A DNA stretch of 64,000 nucleotides from Pseudobutyrivibrio sp. UBA3626 (GTDB taxonomy: Bacteria; Bacillota; Clostridia; Lachnospirales; Lachnospiraceae). The position numbers and the translations under genes are program-made. The stretch is taken from the NCBI GenBank assembly GCA_002373675.1, contig DFLF01000017.1:186001-250000 (forward strand). Direction: 5' to 3'. Numbering within the stretch: the stretch's first letter is position 1; every line of letters begins with the position of its first letter. This document shows, piece after piece, positions 14,973-24,386 of the stretch. The notes under the pieces are model-generated. The model had not been told where the DNA came from. It saw only the letters and a program-made list of their open reading frames with translations, and ran no database searches.

Positions 14973-15053
14973 AGTCTGTACCTCTTTTCTTTTCATAGAA
15001 TTAAGGGAAATGTAATATAAATCATTCCCCTTATTCTTAGTTATTACATATAT

Positions 15054-15114
15054 ATAATATACTTTGTTAAAAATTTGTCAAGCCTCAATTTAACCAATCT
15101 TTCTCTTGGTTTAA
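15054..15114 (-). promoter_or_regulatory. serC-serA promoter with upstream inverted repeat
   Basis: On the minus strand TTGACA (15076-15081) and TATTAT (15054-15059) lie 16 nt apart, about 80 nt before serC. Just upstream of the -35 box lies an inverted repeat, TTTAACCAA at 15089-15097 with TTGGTTTAA at 15106-15114. This could be an activator or repressor site. The remaining bases to 15291 hold no clear further feature. Confidence 0.65.
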
Positions 15115-15291
15115 TCTTAGCTTCACGCTTAACCTAAGACATTATAACATAATATATGAGGCATGTCACACTTGATAAAATTAGTTTCTTGCTCAAATTC
15201 TTATTACTGTCAATCGAACATTTGACAACAGGATATATGTATTATAGAATTATCATGTTGAAAGCAATATGTGTTATGAAAGGAATTGAAA

Positions 15292-15534
15292 ATGGAAAAA
15301 AGAATTGACAAGAACGTATTTACATGGGTATTTTCATTTCTCCTAGGAGAATTTGGAGTTGACAGATTTATTCGTGGTCAAATTGCACTTGGAGTTTTAA
15401 AGCTTCTTACAGTAGGCGGATGTGGTGTTTGGTCTTTAGTTGACTGGATTATTGCACTTACTAAAGCATATGGCTCTGAAGCATTTGGCAATGAGCAAGA
15501 ATTCGTATTCATTGATGGTCAATATGCAAAGTAA
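15292..15534 (+). CDS. TM2-domain membrane protein
   Basis: The 80-residue protein has the TM2 layout of two helices joined by a short loop. Conserved words are FLLGEFGVDRFIRGQIALGVLKLLTVGG and WSLVDWIIALTKAYG. The ATG at 15292 has AAAGGA 7 nt upstream and is preferred to the TTG at 15286. The next gene begins before its stop. No molecular function is established for these small bacterial proteins. Confidence 0.85.
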   Translation: MEKRIDKNVFTWVFSFLLGEFGVDRFIRGQIALGVLKLLTVGGCGVWSLVDWIIALTKAYGSEAFGNEQEFVFIDGQYAK

Positions 15535-15928
15535 AAAGAAGACACTCATAATTGCGACGGCTACCATCGTAGCCGTCGCTTTATTAATATTACTTGATAT
15601 ATATAAATGTCCCTTAGATTTTATTCTAGGAATTCCCTGCCCTATGTGTGGTATGACAAGGGCTGTTGTCTCTGCAGCATCAGGGGATTTTACTGCTGCT
15701 TTTCACTACCATCCACTATGGATAGTTATAGCCCTCGGCGTCATATTCATTGTCCTGTATGAGCTTAGAGTCATCAGAATACCTAAGATAGCCTTCAATA
15801 CAATCTGCATAATCTTAGGCGTTCTTCTTGTGCTATGCTATATTGTGCGACTCCTCCTTCATTCGGATATTGTTATGCCTCACTTTGAGACATCTCTTAT
15901 CCATAGAATATTGTCGCATTTTATGTAG
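15524..15928 (+). CDS. DUF2752-family membrane protein
   Basis: The 134-residue protein has about three helices and the family signature CPMCGMTRA near residues 34-42, followed by HYHPLW. It starts inside the last codons of the TM2 gene (ATG at 15524, or 15515 as an alternative), pointing to coupled translation. TM2 and DUF2752 genes often occur together in gut Clostridia, as I recall. No function is known. It converges on rhaD with only 32 nt between stops. Confidence 0.85.
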   Translation: MQSKKKTLIIATATIVAVALLILLDIYKCPLDFILGIPCPMCGMTRAVVSAASGDFTAAFHYHPLWIVIALGVIFIVLYELRVIRIPKIAFNTICIILGVLLVLCYIVRLLLHSDIVMPHFETSLIHRILSHFM

Positions 15929-15960
15929 ATTTCCAGTGCTGCCTTCAATATCTTAATGGG

Positions 15961-16779
15961 CTAGTCTAAGAATTCCTCTCTGATTTCTACATTGAACTCT
16001 TTTGCTATCATCCTTATTTCGTCACTTGTTATAGTCTGTCTTATCTCAGCCTTCATAGACATCACCTTGACGAGAATCTCTGCCGCCTTTTCTATTGTAT
16101 GAAGCAGTCCAAATGCCAGGTCAAAGTCCTCTCCCGACACAAAGATACCGTGGTGAGCCCATATAGCCGCATCATATTCTTCCATCACCTTACTTGTTGC
16201 AACTGCAATGTCCCTTTTACCCGGAACCATCCAGTCCACAACACCGACTCCTTTTGGAAATACGATGGCACATTCACTCATCATTTCCCATAGCTTAACG
16301 GTAAATGTCTTATCATCAAGGGGCAGTACAAAGGTTAGTGCAATCACATTAGCAGGATGTGCATGATAGATTACTCGATTCTTCCCATTGCTTACTTTCT
16401 TCTTAACCTCATGATTCATCAGATGACTGGGAAGCTCGCTTGTTGGCGCATTGTTTTCATCAAAGCCCCAGCATATACGGTAATTCTCCCCTGAATCATC
16501 AAGTTCTATTATTCCTATACATTCCTCAGGCTTTAGGGAAATGTTTCTGAAGAACTTGCCCGTACCTGTTATCAGAAAGTACTCTCCTGCAAGGTCCGGT
16601 ACAGATGCACCTACCTTCTTCCATTCTCCCTCCTTCAAATCATCTCTTACCATATCAATCTCATTTTCCCTGATTCGATAGCTGAGATTACCGCCGTTTC
16701 TTTCATGCCAACCCATGGCATATCCATCATCTGCCATTCTTATAAATCCACGCGCAAAATCCGCATCTAATACTTTCAT
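15961..16779 (-). CDS. rhaD: Rhamnulose-1-phosphate aldolase
   Basis: This class II aldolase cleaves L-rhamnulose 1-phosphate to dihydroxyacetone phosphate and L-lactaldehyde. The 272-residue protein shows the zinc-ligand histidines in 'VIYHAHPANVIAL' and 'IWAHHGIFVSGEDF', and the opening 'GWHERNGGNLSYRI' typical of RhaD. AAGGAG lies 6 nt before the ATG. It follows the isomerase gene by 10 nt and is the last gene of the rhamnose/glycoside operon. Confidence 0.93.
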   Translation of the reverse strand: MKVLDADFARGFIRMADDGYAMGWHERNGGNLSYRIRENEIDMVRDDLKEGEWKKVGASVPDLAGEYFLITGTGKFFRNISLKPEECIGIIELDDSGENYRICWGFDENNAPTSELPSHLMNHEVKKKVSNGKNRVIYHAHPANVIALTFVLPLDDKTFTVKLWEMMSECAIVFPKGVGVVDWMVPGKRDIAVATSKVMEEYDAAIWAHHGIFVSGEDFDLAFGLLHTIEKAAEILVKVMSMKAEIRQTITSDEIRMIAKEFNVEIREEFLD

Positions 16780-16789
16780 TGTATTCTCC

Positions 16790-18211
16790 TTATCTTGTTA
16801 TAACATCTACCGGCACATCAAATATTTTGGCAACCTTAAGTATCGTATCAATGTGACGCCCGCTTGCTGCCGCCATATGATGCGTAGGTCCTGCTTCACT
16901 CCACTTATTACAGAATTCTCTTGCACCGCAGCTGAACCTTGTTCTCATATTAGTGTCACCAAAGTTGAAAATAGGTCCTTCTTCATTGACACCTTCTGCT
17001 GCAACGAATCTAAAATATCCATCCATATCCTGTGTTATTGCAAGATATGTTATGTCACCCGGCTCTGGGTAAAACTGTGTAAGATAGCCTCCGCCAGTCT
17101 TTCCGTGAAATACGGGAACTATCTTCATAGTCGGTTTCTTTGCTCTTGAAAAATGATAATCACCGCTACCCGAATGACCGATAATACATATGTCATCATC
17201 AAAATCAATCGAATACATCTCTGACAACTGACCCATACCTGATATCACCTTTAGTATTCCCATTGCCATAGCAACCTTGATATCACCCTCTACAGCACAA
17301 CAAGTGCCTTCTTTTATCAACATAGAAAATGCGGGAATTAACATACTATCTAGCTTGCCCGCAACTCCTTTTGCGAATCCATCATAATGAGATGCGATAA
17401 ATCCAAGCTTTTCATCTTGTACCCATCTCTCAAATGCAACGACATACTTTGCCATATCCATGACTTTATTGATATCATTACCACCATCTATGTCAAATGT
17501 ATTAAGAATATCCTCTGCCTTTGCCCTTACTTGTGAGTCATCATCTATATCATCGGCTATTGCCCACATTTTCTCCCAATCGAATTGCTTTGTGTAAAGC
17601 CACATACGATTATACAGATTAGTCTCATCAATATACAAATCCATCATGCCCGGATACGGTCTTCCTATCTGTGCCAGGTTGGTATCTCTGAATCTTCTTC
17701 TAACCTGAGCAGCCCTGCACCAGCCTTCTATCTCTCCTGCAACATATTCATCGCCACCTTCAACAACTCCGGTAATAACATCATGTCTCTTGCCTGCTCT
17801 GTTAAGATCTGCAACCATCTCTCCGACCGCTCCGCATGCATACAGCTCTCCAAGCCATGTGGGTGTATCTGTATTGTCATAATCAGGGGATCTTCTTTTC
17901 TGAACATTAACAAGTACGACAGGTACATCTATATCCCTTATTGCAGGCAACATATTATAGCTTGTTGCATATGTAAGAAGCTGCAATATAACAAGATCCA
18001 CATCAGCACTCCTGAACTTATCTCCTGCCTCCATCGCAAGCTCTTTGGAGGTAACTATGCCACCGTCCACAAGCTCTACGCTATCCGGAATAGTTTTCTT
18101 AAAATCATTGTACTGCGCCTGAAACTCCGGCACAAGTTGTGGAAATTGCGGCAAATATGCCTGGAGCGCTATTGCAAATACTCCTATTCTTGCCTTCGTA
18201 TTAACTAACAT
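16790..18211 (-). CDS. AraA/FucI-family sugar isomerase, candidate L-rhamnose isomerase
   Basis: The 473-residue protein is of the L-arabinose/L-fucose isomerase superfamily. The candidate metal ligands of AraA are visible in order: Glu in 'AVEGDIKVAMAMG', Glu in 'QLSEMYSIDF', His in 'CIIGHSGSGDYHFS' and His in 'GPTHHMAAASG'. I start it at the ATG at 18211, with GGAGG 7 nt upstream, not at the longer frame from 18244. It lies between rhamnulokinase (1 nt) and rhamnulose-1-phosphate aldolase (10 nt), exactly where RhaA would be expected, and no RhaA is present. It probably makes L-rhamnulose from L-rhamnose, which is inference from position. The superfamily itself is clear. Confidence 0.85.
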   Translation of the reverse strand: MLVNTKARIGVFAIALQAYLPQFPQLVPEFQAQYNDFKKTIPDSVELVDGGIVTSKELAMEAGDKFRSADVDLVILQLLTYATSYNMLPAIRDIDVPVVLVNVQKRRSPDYDNTDTPTWLGELYACGAVGEMVADLNRAGKRHDVITGVVEGGDEYVAGEIEGWCRAAQVRRRFRDTNLAQIGRPYPGMMDLYIDETNLYNRMWLYTKQFDWEKMWAIADDIDDDSQVRAKAEDILNTFDIDGGNDINKVMDMAKYVVAFERWVQDEKLGFIASHYDGFAKGVAGKLDSMLIPAFSMLIKEGTCCAVEGDIKVAMAMGILKVISGMGQLSEMYSIDFDDDICIIGHSGSGDYHFSRAKKPTMKIVPVFHGKTGGGYLTQFYPEPGDITYLAITQDMDGYFRFVAAEGVNEEGPIFNFGDTNMRTRFSCGAREFCNKWSEAGPTHHMAAASGRHIDTILKVAKIFDVPVDVITR

Positions 18212-18212
18212 A

Positions 18213-19481
18213 TTATTCCTCCATCTGTATCCTGAGATTACCAAGTGCTGTTGCTTCTATAGGAAGCGCTATAACATCTTTACCGGTGATATTCTCTGTA
18301 AGAGTATTAAGAAAGCTATTCTTGGCACCACCACCTACAATGTACAGCTTATCATAAGTCTCATTCAGATTATGCTCCAGTTCATCTATATTGTTCTTAT
18401 AGCTTAGAGCAAGCGACCTGTATGCACACCTGTAATAATCCCCGGCAAAATCAGCTCCTTTAGAAAGCATTGAATCGAACGCCGCTTTCATACTCTCAGG
18501 TGATAAAAAAATATCATCATTTATATCTACAGTTTCATCGAACCTACTTACATTGGCATTGTCGATTATCTCATCCCATGGCATCATCGGATTGAGTTCG
18601 TCCCTCAATCGGTTGACAATCCACATTCCCATAATATTCTTCTGATAACGATTATATCCTACGCCACCCTCATTAGACCAATTAGACTTCATAGAAGCTG
18701 TCGTTATTACAGCTTTACCTGTCTTAACTCCCAAAAGTGACCATGTTCCGCTGGAAATATACGGCGCATTCTCCTCCATAGGAATTCCTTCTACTGCCGA
18801 TGCCGTATCATGACTTGCACAAAGTCTGCACTGAATCCCTCGATATTCACCTATTACATCACCCGGCATATTCAATTTGTTAAAAAGATGCTCCGGCAGT
18901 CCTAACATCCGTACTATGTCCATGTCGTATTGTCCATTACGTGCATTAACAATACCCGTTGTCGTTGCATTGGTATATTCATGAGCCTTGGTACCACACA
19001 GTCTGTATGTCAGATATTCAGGCATCATCAGAAAATCCGTTACGCCACTTAACCTTCCCTCTTCCATATCAGCATACAACTGATATATGGTATTAAATGG
19101 TTGGAACTGTATTCCTGTTCTCTCATATAGTTGCTCAAACGGTATCTTATTATGAACCCTGGATACCAAGTCCTGCGTACGCAAGTCTCTGTAAGAAAAG
19201 CATGGTAAAAGGGCTGTATCATCCTTAATAAGTACATAATCGACTCCCCACGTATCAATGGCAAGACTCTCTATTTGTCCGTATCTGTCTATTGCTTTAT
19301 CTATGCCTTCTGTAACATGAATAAACAGATTATCAACATCCCATATAAGATGTCCGTTTTTTCTGTCAACACAATTGGGAAAACGATAGACTTCCTCTGT
19401 CTTAATAAGTCCTTGTTCCTTCCAACCGACTATATGTCTGCCTGAAGAAGCACCAATATCTATAGCAAGATAGTATTTCAT
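18213..19481 (-). CDS. rhaB: Rhamnulokinase
   Basis: This FGGY-family kinase phosphorylates L-rhamnulose at C1. The 422-residue protein begins MKYYLAIDIGASSGRHIVGW, which is close to RhaB. It contains 'IDTWGVDYVL', 'SHDTASAVEGIP', 'SSGTWSLLGV' and the C-terminal 'YIVGGGAKNSFLN' phosphate-binding region. It is somewhat shorter than the usual 480-490 residues but has both ends of the fold. It sits 1 nt after the TIM-barrel isomerase gene and 1 nt before the AraA-like isomerase gene. Confidence 0.92.
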   Translation of the reverse strand: MKYYLAIDIGASSGRHIVGWKEQGLIKTEEVYRFPNCVDRKNGHLIWDVDNLFIHVTEGIDKAIDRYGQIESLAIDTWGVDYVLIKDDTALLPCFSYRDLRTQDLVSRVHNKIPFEQLYERTGIQFQPFNTIYQLYADMEEGRLSGVTDFLMMPEYLTYRLCGTKAHEYTNATTTGIVNARNGQYDMDIVRMLGLPEHLFNKLNMPGDVIGEYRGIQCRLCASHDTASAVEGIPMEENAPYISSGTWSLLGVKTGKAVITTASMKSNWSNEGGVGYNRYQKNIMGMWIVNRLRDELNPMMPWDEIIDNANVSRFDETVDINDDIFLSPESMKAAFDSMLSKGADFAGDYYRCAYRSLALSYKNNIDELEHNLNETYDKLYIVGGGAKNSFLNTLTENITGKDVIALPIEATALGNLRIQMEE

Positions 19482-19482
19482 T

Positions 19483-20334
19483 CTACATTTCCTTCCAGCC
19501 TGATAAGTATTTACCGCTTATCTCTATGCTTTTTACAGGGTCGTTATCAATCCAGTTCTTATGACTCTCAAGAACCACTTTATCAACACCGTTATCAAGT
19601 GCTATGGCCTTTAATCCCTCAAGATCCATATTACCGCTTCCCAATTCCAGGCTGTCACATTTTAATATAGGTGTCATAGACTGTCCAATCTGTCTTGAGC
19701 CTCTGTCTGTAACATGCCATAGCTTCATACGAGTGCCAAGCCTTCTCATCCACTCCTTGGCATCTGCACCACCGTCTGTAAACCAGAAGCTGTCGAATTC
19801 AAAGTTGACATATTCCTTATCAGTCATATCAATTAATATGTCATAGGCACGGTTCTCTTTTGTAACGTTAAGGAGTTCTACATTGTGATTATGATAAAGC
19901 AGCCTAACGCCTTCATCTCTAAGACGTTTGCCGGCTTCATTCAATCTCTTTGCAAGATTATTTACTTCCCTTTCATCCGTATAATCAAATCGATACATCC
20001 CCGTAATAACGGCTGTATTCGTATCAAATGATTTTACTTCTTTAGCGACACTTATTACATCTCTCTCCAAAGAACCCAGATCTGTATGTACACTTGCCAC
20101 TTCAAGACCTGCATCCTCAATCAATCTGTGCCAATCCAACTTGCCACCTTTTCCGGTAGGCATTCCGGCCGCCTTAGTCATTGCACGAACCATCATGGAT
20201 GTCGGATGAATCATGAAGCTGTTAAGCTCTATACCGTCATATCCCGCGTCTTTAATTCTCTTAAGCGTCATAGATGCATTTTTCTCGTTAGATGTCACCG
20301 ACCCTAACATAATCTGCTGTACATATGTCTTCAT
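19483..20334 (-). CDS. Sugar phosphate isomerase/epimerase (TIM barrel)
   Basis: The 283-residue protein is of the xylose-isomerase-like TIM-barrel family: 'GYDGIELNSFM', 'VASVHTDLGSL', 'LLYHNHNVELL', 'NFEFDSFWFTDGGAD', 'LWHVTDRG' and a final 'VLESHKNW'. The H-E-D-H pattern suggests a divalent metal site. I chose the ATG at 20334, with AAGGAG 9 nt upstream. Context suggests a role in handling a released sugar, perhaps epimerisation. It is too short and too different to be the Bacillus RhaI-type isomerase as I remember it. Confidence 0.82.
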   Translation of the reverse strand: MKTYVQQIMLGSVTSNEKNASMTLKRIKDAGYDGIELNSFMIHPTSMMVRAMTKAAGMPTGKGGKLDWHRLIEDAGLEVASVHTDLGSLERDVISVAKEVKSFDTNTAVITGMYRFDYTDEREVNNLAKRLNEAGKRLRDEGVRLLYHNHNVELLNVTKENRAYDILIDMTDKEYVNFEFDSFWFTDGGADAKEWMRRLGTRMKLWHVTDRGSRQIGQSMTPILKCDSLELGSGNMDLEGLKAIALDNGVDKVVLESHKNWIDNDPVKSIEISGKYLSGWKEM

Positions 20335-20384
20335 ATCAGCTATTCTCCTTAGATATATAATGTAGTAACAAAACAAATTGTCTT

Positions 20385-23051
20385 TTACAACTCATATTCT
20401 CCGGCTTTAAGTACCATCTTTCGTCCATCGTCTAATGTAACCTCAGCCTCTGTGTTGGCAGGAATAATAAAGTGATATCGTATGCTTCCATCATTCTCTA
20501 TCTCCCAGTCACTTGTAACTTTACCTAACGGCGACATATACTCTGCCTTTGCATATTGCAACTGCTTATCCGGTCTTGGAGTGATACTAAGCTTATTGTC
20601 GCTTAAGTTAATTCCGCATATTCCACTAATAAGCCATCCGCATACAGCTCCTTTAGAATAATGATTAAGGGACTCACTTACTCTTCCATCTTCATCAATT
20701 CCATTCCAGCTCTCCCATATTGTGGTTGCTCCTTTTATTACAGAATATAGCCATCCCGGTCTTTCCTTTTGTAAGAGCAGTTTATAGGCGGTATCGTTGT
20801 ATCCGCCTTGGGACAGAACCTCACACAAATCCGGTGTCGACAAGAATCCTGTATTCAGATGATATCCGTTATCACATACCAGCTTGTTCAAATCGTACAG
20901 CGCATCTTTATTCTCTTTATCATCCAATAAGTCAAAGGATATGGCTCTTACATACTCTGCCTGTCTGGTAGAATCAATCCTGCCATCAGAAAGTGCCAGC
21001 TCACGAAAAGCTTCTGTTGCCCCCTTCGATATTTCTTCGTAATATGATGCCTTTTCATCATCTCCCAGCTTTCTTAATATCTTAGATAACAATCTACCGG
21101 ACCTGGCAAAGTACGCTGTTGCAACCTTACTTTGGGGCGTTCCCATATTGCTTACGGAATCAACATCAGGCTCACACCACTCACCATAGTCAGTGCCTGT
21201 GGTAATTGCATATTTGTCATACTTGCTATCCTTTGATTCCTGCTTTGGAGCAAACTTCTTCATCATCTCCATAAGCGCTTCTTTGGGCATATTCGCAACC
21301 ATTGCTTTATATTCGTCAGGAATATTATTAATATCTATTTCACCCTGTGCGTCCTTATTGCTTCCGGCTCTGCTTTGCAGATATTCGTACCATTTTTTCA
21401 TCATATCAAGATTTTCTTCAAGAATTCTCTCATCAGAATATCTTAAATACATTTCCCAGGGAACAATTATAACCGCATCTCCCCATCCAACAGAGCCTGC
21501 CAGAAGCTCCGTCATCATACCGGGTCTGTTGTTCTTAGGCGCAATATTAGATACTTTTCCGTCGGGATATTGGCACATCGCACACTCGTGTAGCCAATTT
21601 TTGACAACCGTATAGCAGTCCATAAGATACATTCCGCTCTTGATGAATATCCCAATATCTCCAGTCCATGCGGCTCTTTCTCTTGTAGGACAATCTGTCG
21701 GCACGTAGCAGAAGTTAGACTTCATGCTCCACATTGTATTCTCGTAGAGCTTCTCCAATAAAGGTTCGCTACATGAAAATGTGCTTAGTTCTTCCATATC
21801 AGAGTATACTGCAATAGCGCTGAACTGTCCGTCGGCAAAGTTGATACTTGTATCAACTTTGGCATATCTAAAGCCCCATATTGAGAATCTTGTCTTGTAA
21901 TGATTGACTCCCTCCTTACATATATATACGACCTGCTGCCTTATTCCACCTTCTTTGTGTCTGTCTCTGTCCTGAAAGTTCTCCTGGGTAAAGTTACCAT
22001 TCTCATCTAGGCTCTCACCATGAGTTAATATGATTTTATCACCTTTATGAGCATTGATTGTAAATTCTATATAGCCGGCAAGATTCTGACCATAATCAAT
22101 AACCGTCTCACCGTTAGGCGTACTGATAATCTTGCCTTCGAATCTCTCATGCTCCGTAACAGGCACCATATTAGAAGAACAGAGAATATCTGTATCATAA
22201 TTCTCAACCTTTACTTCATGCCAATCATCAATTTCTTCGTCATTGGCATCATATATCTCTCCCTGCTGTAAGTCATTTTGCTTAAGAGCACCCTGATTAG
22301 AAGCTCTAAAATCGCCATCGGACATACATACTATTTCTCCGTCTGCCTCAAGCTGCATCCATAGGGCAACATCCTCTCCATACAGATTCCTGTCTCCGTC
22401 TACTCCAAGACAACCGCGATACCATCCATCCCCTAAGATAACCCTTATGGTATTACCACCTTCTTTGATAAGTTCTGTTACATCATAGGTCTGATAATGC
22501 AACGATTTATCGTAGCTTCCGGGACCCGGAGTAAGTATATTATCACCCACCCTTTCACCGTTAATATATGCTTCATACAGCCCATGACTTGTAATATATA
22601 GCCTTGCTTTTTTATAATTATCCTTAATCTCAAAATCTTTCTCAAGATAGCTGGCATTTTGATGTTCATCGGCCTTTGTGTCAATCTCAGGATTAATCCA
22701 TAGAGCCTTGAATTCCTCCCTATTCAAAAGTCCCATTTCGAACATACTCGAATCGGAGAAATCCCCCACAGTATCACTATCATTCCACAAGCGAACCATC
22801 CATTTGATACAGTCTTTACTTTTTAGCTTTCCTCCGTAAAGCGTGTGCATCTTTGAGCTTAAGACTTTACCACTGCTCCATACCAATTCATCATCAATAT
22901 ATGCATTTATCTCGTATGCAGTCTGTCTTGCATCCCCTTTTTTATCAGCATCTGATTCTTCGCTAATGGCGTTCCAGCTTAGCATAGGCTTTGTCACGTC
23001 AATACCTATAGGATTATCCATATATTCAGTCTTAAGTCTTATTGCTTTCAT
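20385..23051 (-). CDS. Alpha-L-rhamnosidase, GH78
   Basis: The 888-residue cytoplasmic enzyme has the GH78 arrangement: an N-terminal beta domain opening 'MDNPIGIDVTKPMLSW', further beta-sandwich domains, an (alpha/alpha)6 catalytic barrel from about 420, and a C-terminal beta domain. The catalytic-region signature CPTRERAAWTGDIG lies near 454-467, and 'GEWCEP' follows later. It removes terminal L-rhamnose from glycosides. There is no signal peptide, so the substrate must be imported. I chose the ATG at 23051 with AAGGAG 6 nt upstream, 13 nt after the GH1 gene. Confidence 0.95.
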   Translation of the reverse strand: MKAIRLKTEYMDNPIGIDVTKPMLSWNAISEESDADKKGDARQTAYEINAYIDDELVWSSGKVLSSKMHTLYGGKLKSKDCIKWMVRLWNDSDTVGDFSDSSMFEMGLLNREEFKALWINPEIDTKADEHQNASYLEKDFEIKDNYKKARLYITSHGLYEAYINGERVGDNILTPGPGSYDKSLHYQTYDVTELIKEGGNTIRVILGDGWYRGCLGVDGDRNLYGEDVALWMQLEADGEIVCMSDGDFRASNQGALKQNDLQQGEIYDANDEEIDDWHEVKVENYDTDILCSSNMVPVTEHERFEGKIISTPNGETVIDYGQNLAGYIEFTINAHKGDKIILTHGESLDENGNFTQENFQDRDRHKEGGIRQQVVYICKEGVNHYKTRFSIWGFRYAKVDTSINFADGQFSAIAVYSDMEELSTFSCSEPLLEKLYENTMWSMKSNFCYVPTDCPTRERAAWTGDIGIFIKSGMYLMDCYTVVKNWLHECAMCQYPDGKVSNIAPKNNRPGMMTELLAGSVGWGDAVIIVPWEMYLRYSDERILEENLDMMKKWYEYLQSRAGSNKDAQGEIDINNIPDEYKAMVANMPKEALMEMMKKFAPKQESKDSKYDKYAITTGTDYGEWCEPDVDSVSNMGTPQSKVATAYFARSGRLLSKILRKLGDDEKASYYEEISKGATEAFRELALSDGRIDSTRQAEYVRAISFDLLDDKENKDALYDLNKLVCDNGYHLNTGFLSTPDLCEVLSQGGYNDTAYKLLLQKERPGWLYSVIKGATTIWESWNGIDEDGRVSESLNHYSKGAVCGWLISGICGINLSDNKLSITPRPDKQLQYAKAEYMSPLGKVTSDWEIENDGSIRYHFIIPANTEAEVTLDDGRKMVLKAGEYEL

Positions 23052-23064
23052 ACCTGTCTCCTTC

Positions 23065-24366
23065 TTAGATGTAGCTTCCCAAGTGTCTAAGGCTCGGCTT
23101 TTCTTCACGTTTCATAGTATCTCTGTCAACCGCTATAAGACCAAATGTCATAGAGTATCCTTTCTGCCATTCGAAGTTGTCAAGAAGGCTCCAGTAACAA
23201 TATCCTTTAACCGGAATATTATCATCTATACAGTTCTTAACACCCTGCAATGCGTCGTCTATGAACTTACATCTTATCTCATCATCCGTTATTGCTATTC
23301 CATTCTCTGTTACAATAATATCTCCCTTAAAATCCTTATTTACCTGTCTTATCACATGCTCTAATGCCTGCGGATATATCTCATACTCCATCTGTGTAAG
23401 CTTTGCATCTTCCTTCGGGTTGAGCTGTCCGTTTGCACCATATACAGTTCTCGTATAATTCTGTACTCCAAGGAAATCATCATCCTTGATATAAGGAAGA
23501 TAATGAACGAATTCTTCATCCCAGGTATCCCTGACATACTTTTCACCACCCTCAACTGCCTGAAGATCGTGAAGTGACAAGGTTATACCAACTCTGATAT
23601 CCGGATATAATTTCTTAATCTCCTTTTTTGCCGCCTGATGTGCCTTCATAACAATAATGTCGCCCTCAGGGGTTCTTGCACTTACAAAAGTCTGTGGCTG
23701 TGGTGTACCGAATGCCTGCATATTTTCAGCCGCCTGATACTTCATATTTTCCATCATCTTCTGGAAATTCATGCCGACCTGAACTTTCCCTTCTGCTTCC
23801 TTACCGGACTCGACAGGTGGCTCCTTCATATTTTGTGCAGCCTTTGCCATCATCTCATATCTTTTTGCAATAGCCGCGAGCTGTAAGCCCATATTAGCCT
23901 CATTGATTGTACATACATACGCTAATCTGTCTCCAAGCTTTTCTATAACATAAGAAGTATATCTTGCGAAATATTCAATTACCTTCTCGCTCTCCCAGCC
24001 GCCTTCTTTGATAAGCCATGCGGGACTTGTAAAGTGTAAAAGCGTAACTATAGGCTCTACTCCCATCTCCTTGCAGCAATCAATAACCTGTCTGTAATGA
24101 TTGATTTCATTCTCATCAAATTCTCCCTTTTCAGGCTCAATCCTTGCCCATTCAATAGAAAATCTATATGCATTAAGCCCTGCACTTTTAAGCATCCTAA
24201 TGTCTTCCTCATAGCGGTTATAATGATCACATGCGATATTGCTCGGCTCTAAGAAGCTACTGTGTTCTAAATTCTCCTGAACCCAATAATCACTATGAAC
24301 ATTATTTCCCTCTACCTGATGTGCCGATGTTGCTGCTCCTAACATGAAGTTACCGTCAAAAGTCAT
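23065..24366 (-). CDS. Beta-glucosidase-type enzyme, GH1
   Basis: The 433-residue cytoplasmic protein begins with 'FMLGAATSAHQVEGNN', the GH1 N-terminal signature. The acid/base glutamate lies in 'TINEANMG' near 155, where the usual NEP is NEA. The nucleophile lies in 'VTENGIA' near 355, and 'GYCYWSLLDNFEWQKGYSMTFGLI' closes the barrel. It should hydrolyse beta-glucosides or related beta-glycosides. An insertion of about 50 residues (around 165-220, Met/Lys/Glu rich) makes it unusual. It lies between GH2 and GH78 genes with short gaps. Confidence 0.93.
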   Translation of the reverse strand: MTFDGNFMLGAATSAHQVEGNNVHSDYWVQENLEHSSFLEPSNIACDHYNRYEEDIRMLKSAGLNAYRFSIEWARIEPEKGEFDENEINHYRQVIDCCKEMGVEPIVTLLHFTSPAWLIKEGGWESEKVIEYFARYTSYVIEKLGDRLAYVCTINEANMGLQLAAIAKRYEMMAKAAQNMKEPPVESGKEAEGKVQVGMNFQKMMENMKYQAAENMQAFGTPQPQTFVSARTPEGDIIVMKAHQAAKKEIKKLYPDIRVGITLSLHDLQAVEGGEKYVRDTWDEEFVHYLPYIKDDDFLGVQNYTRTVYGANGQLNPKEDAKLTQMEYEIYPQALEHVIRQVNKDFKGDIIVTENGIAITDDEIRCKFIDDALQGVKNCIDDNIPVKGYCYWSLLDNFEWQKGYSMTFGLIAVDRDTMKREEKPSLRHLGSYI

Positions 24367-24386
24367 AATATATTCCTCCTGTTTTC

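Noticed and set aside
15906..15935. GTCGCATTTT at the end of the DUF2752 gene as another ECF-type promoter
   Set aside because: It lies in coding sequence, lacks the leading ATG of the motif and has no TGTATA box 17 nt on.
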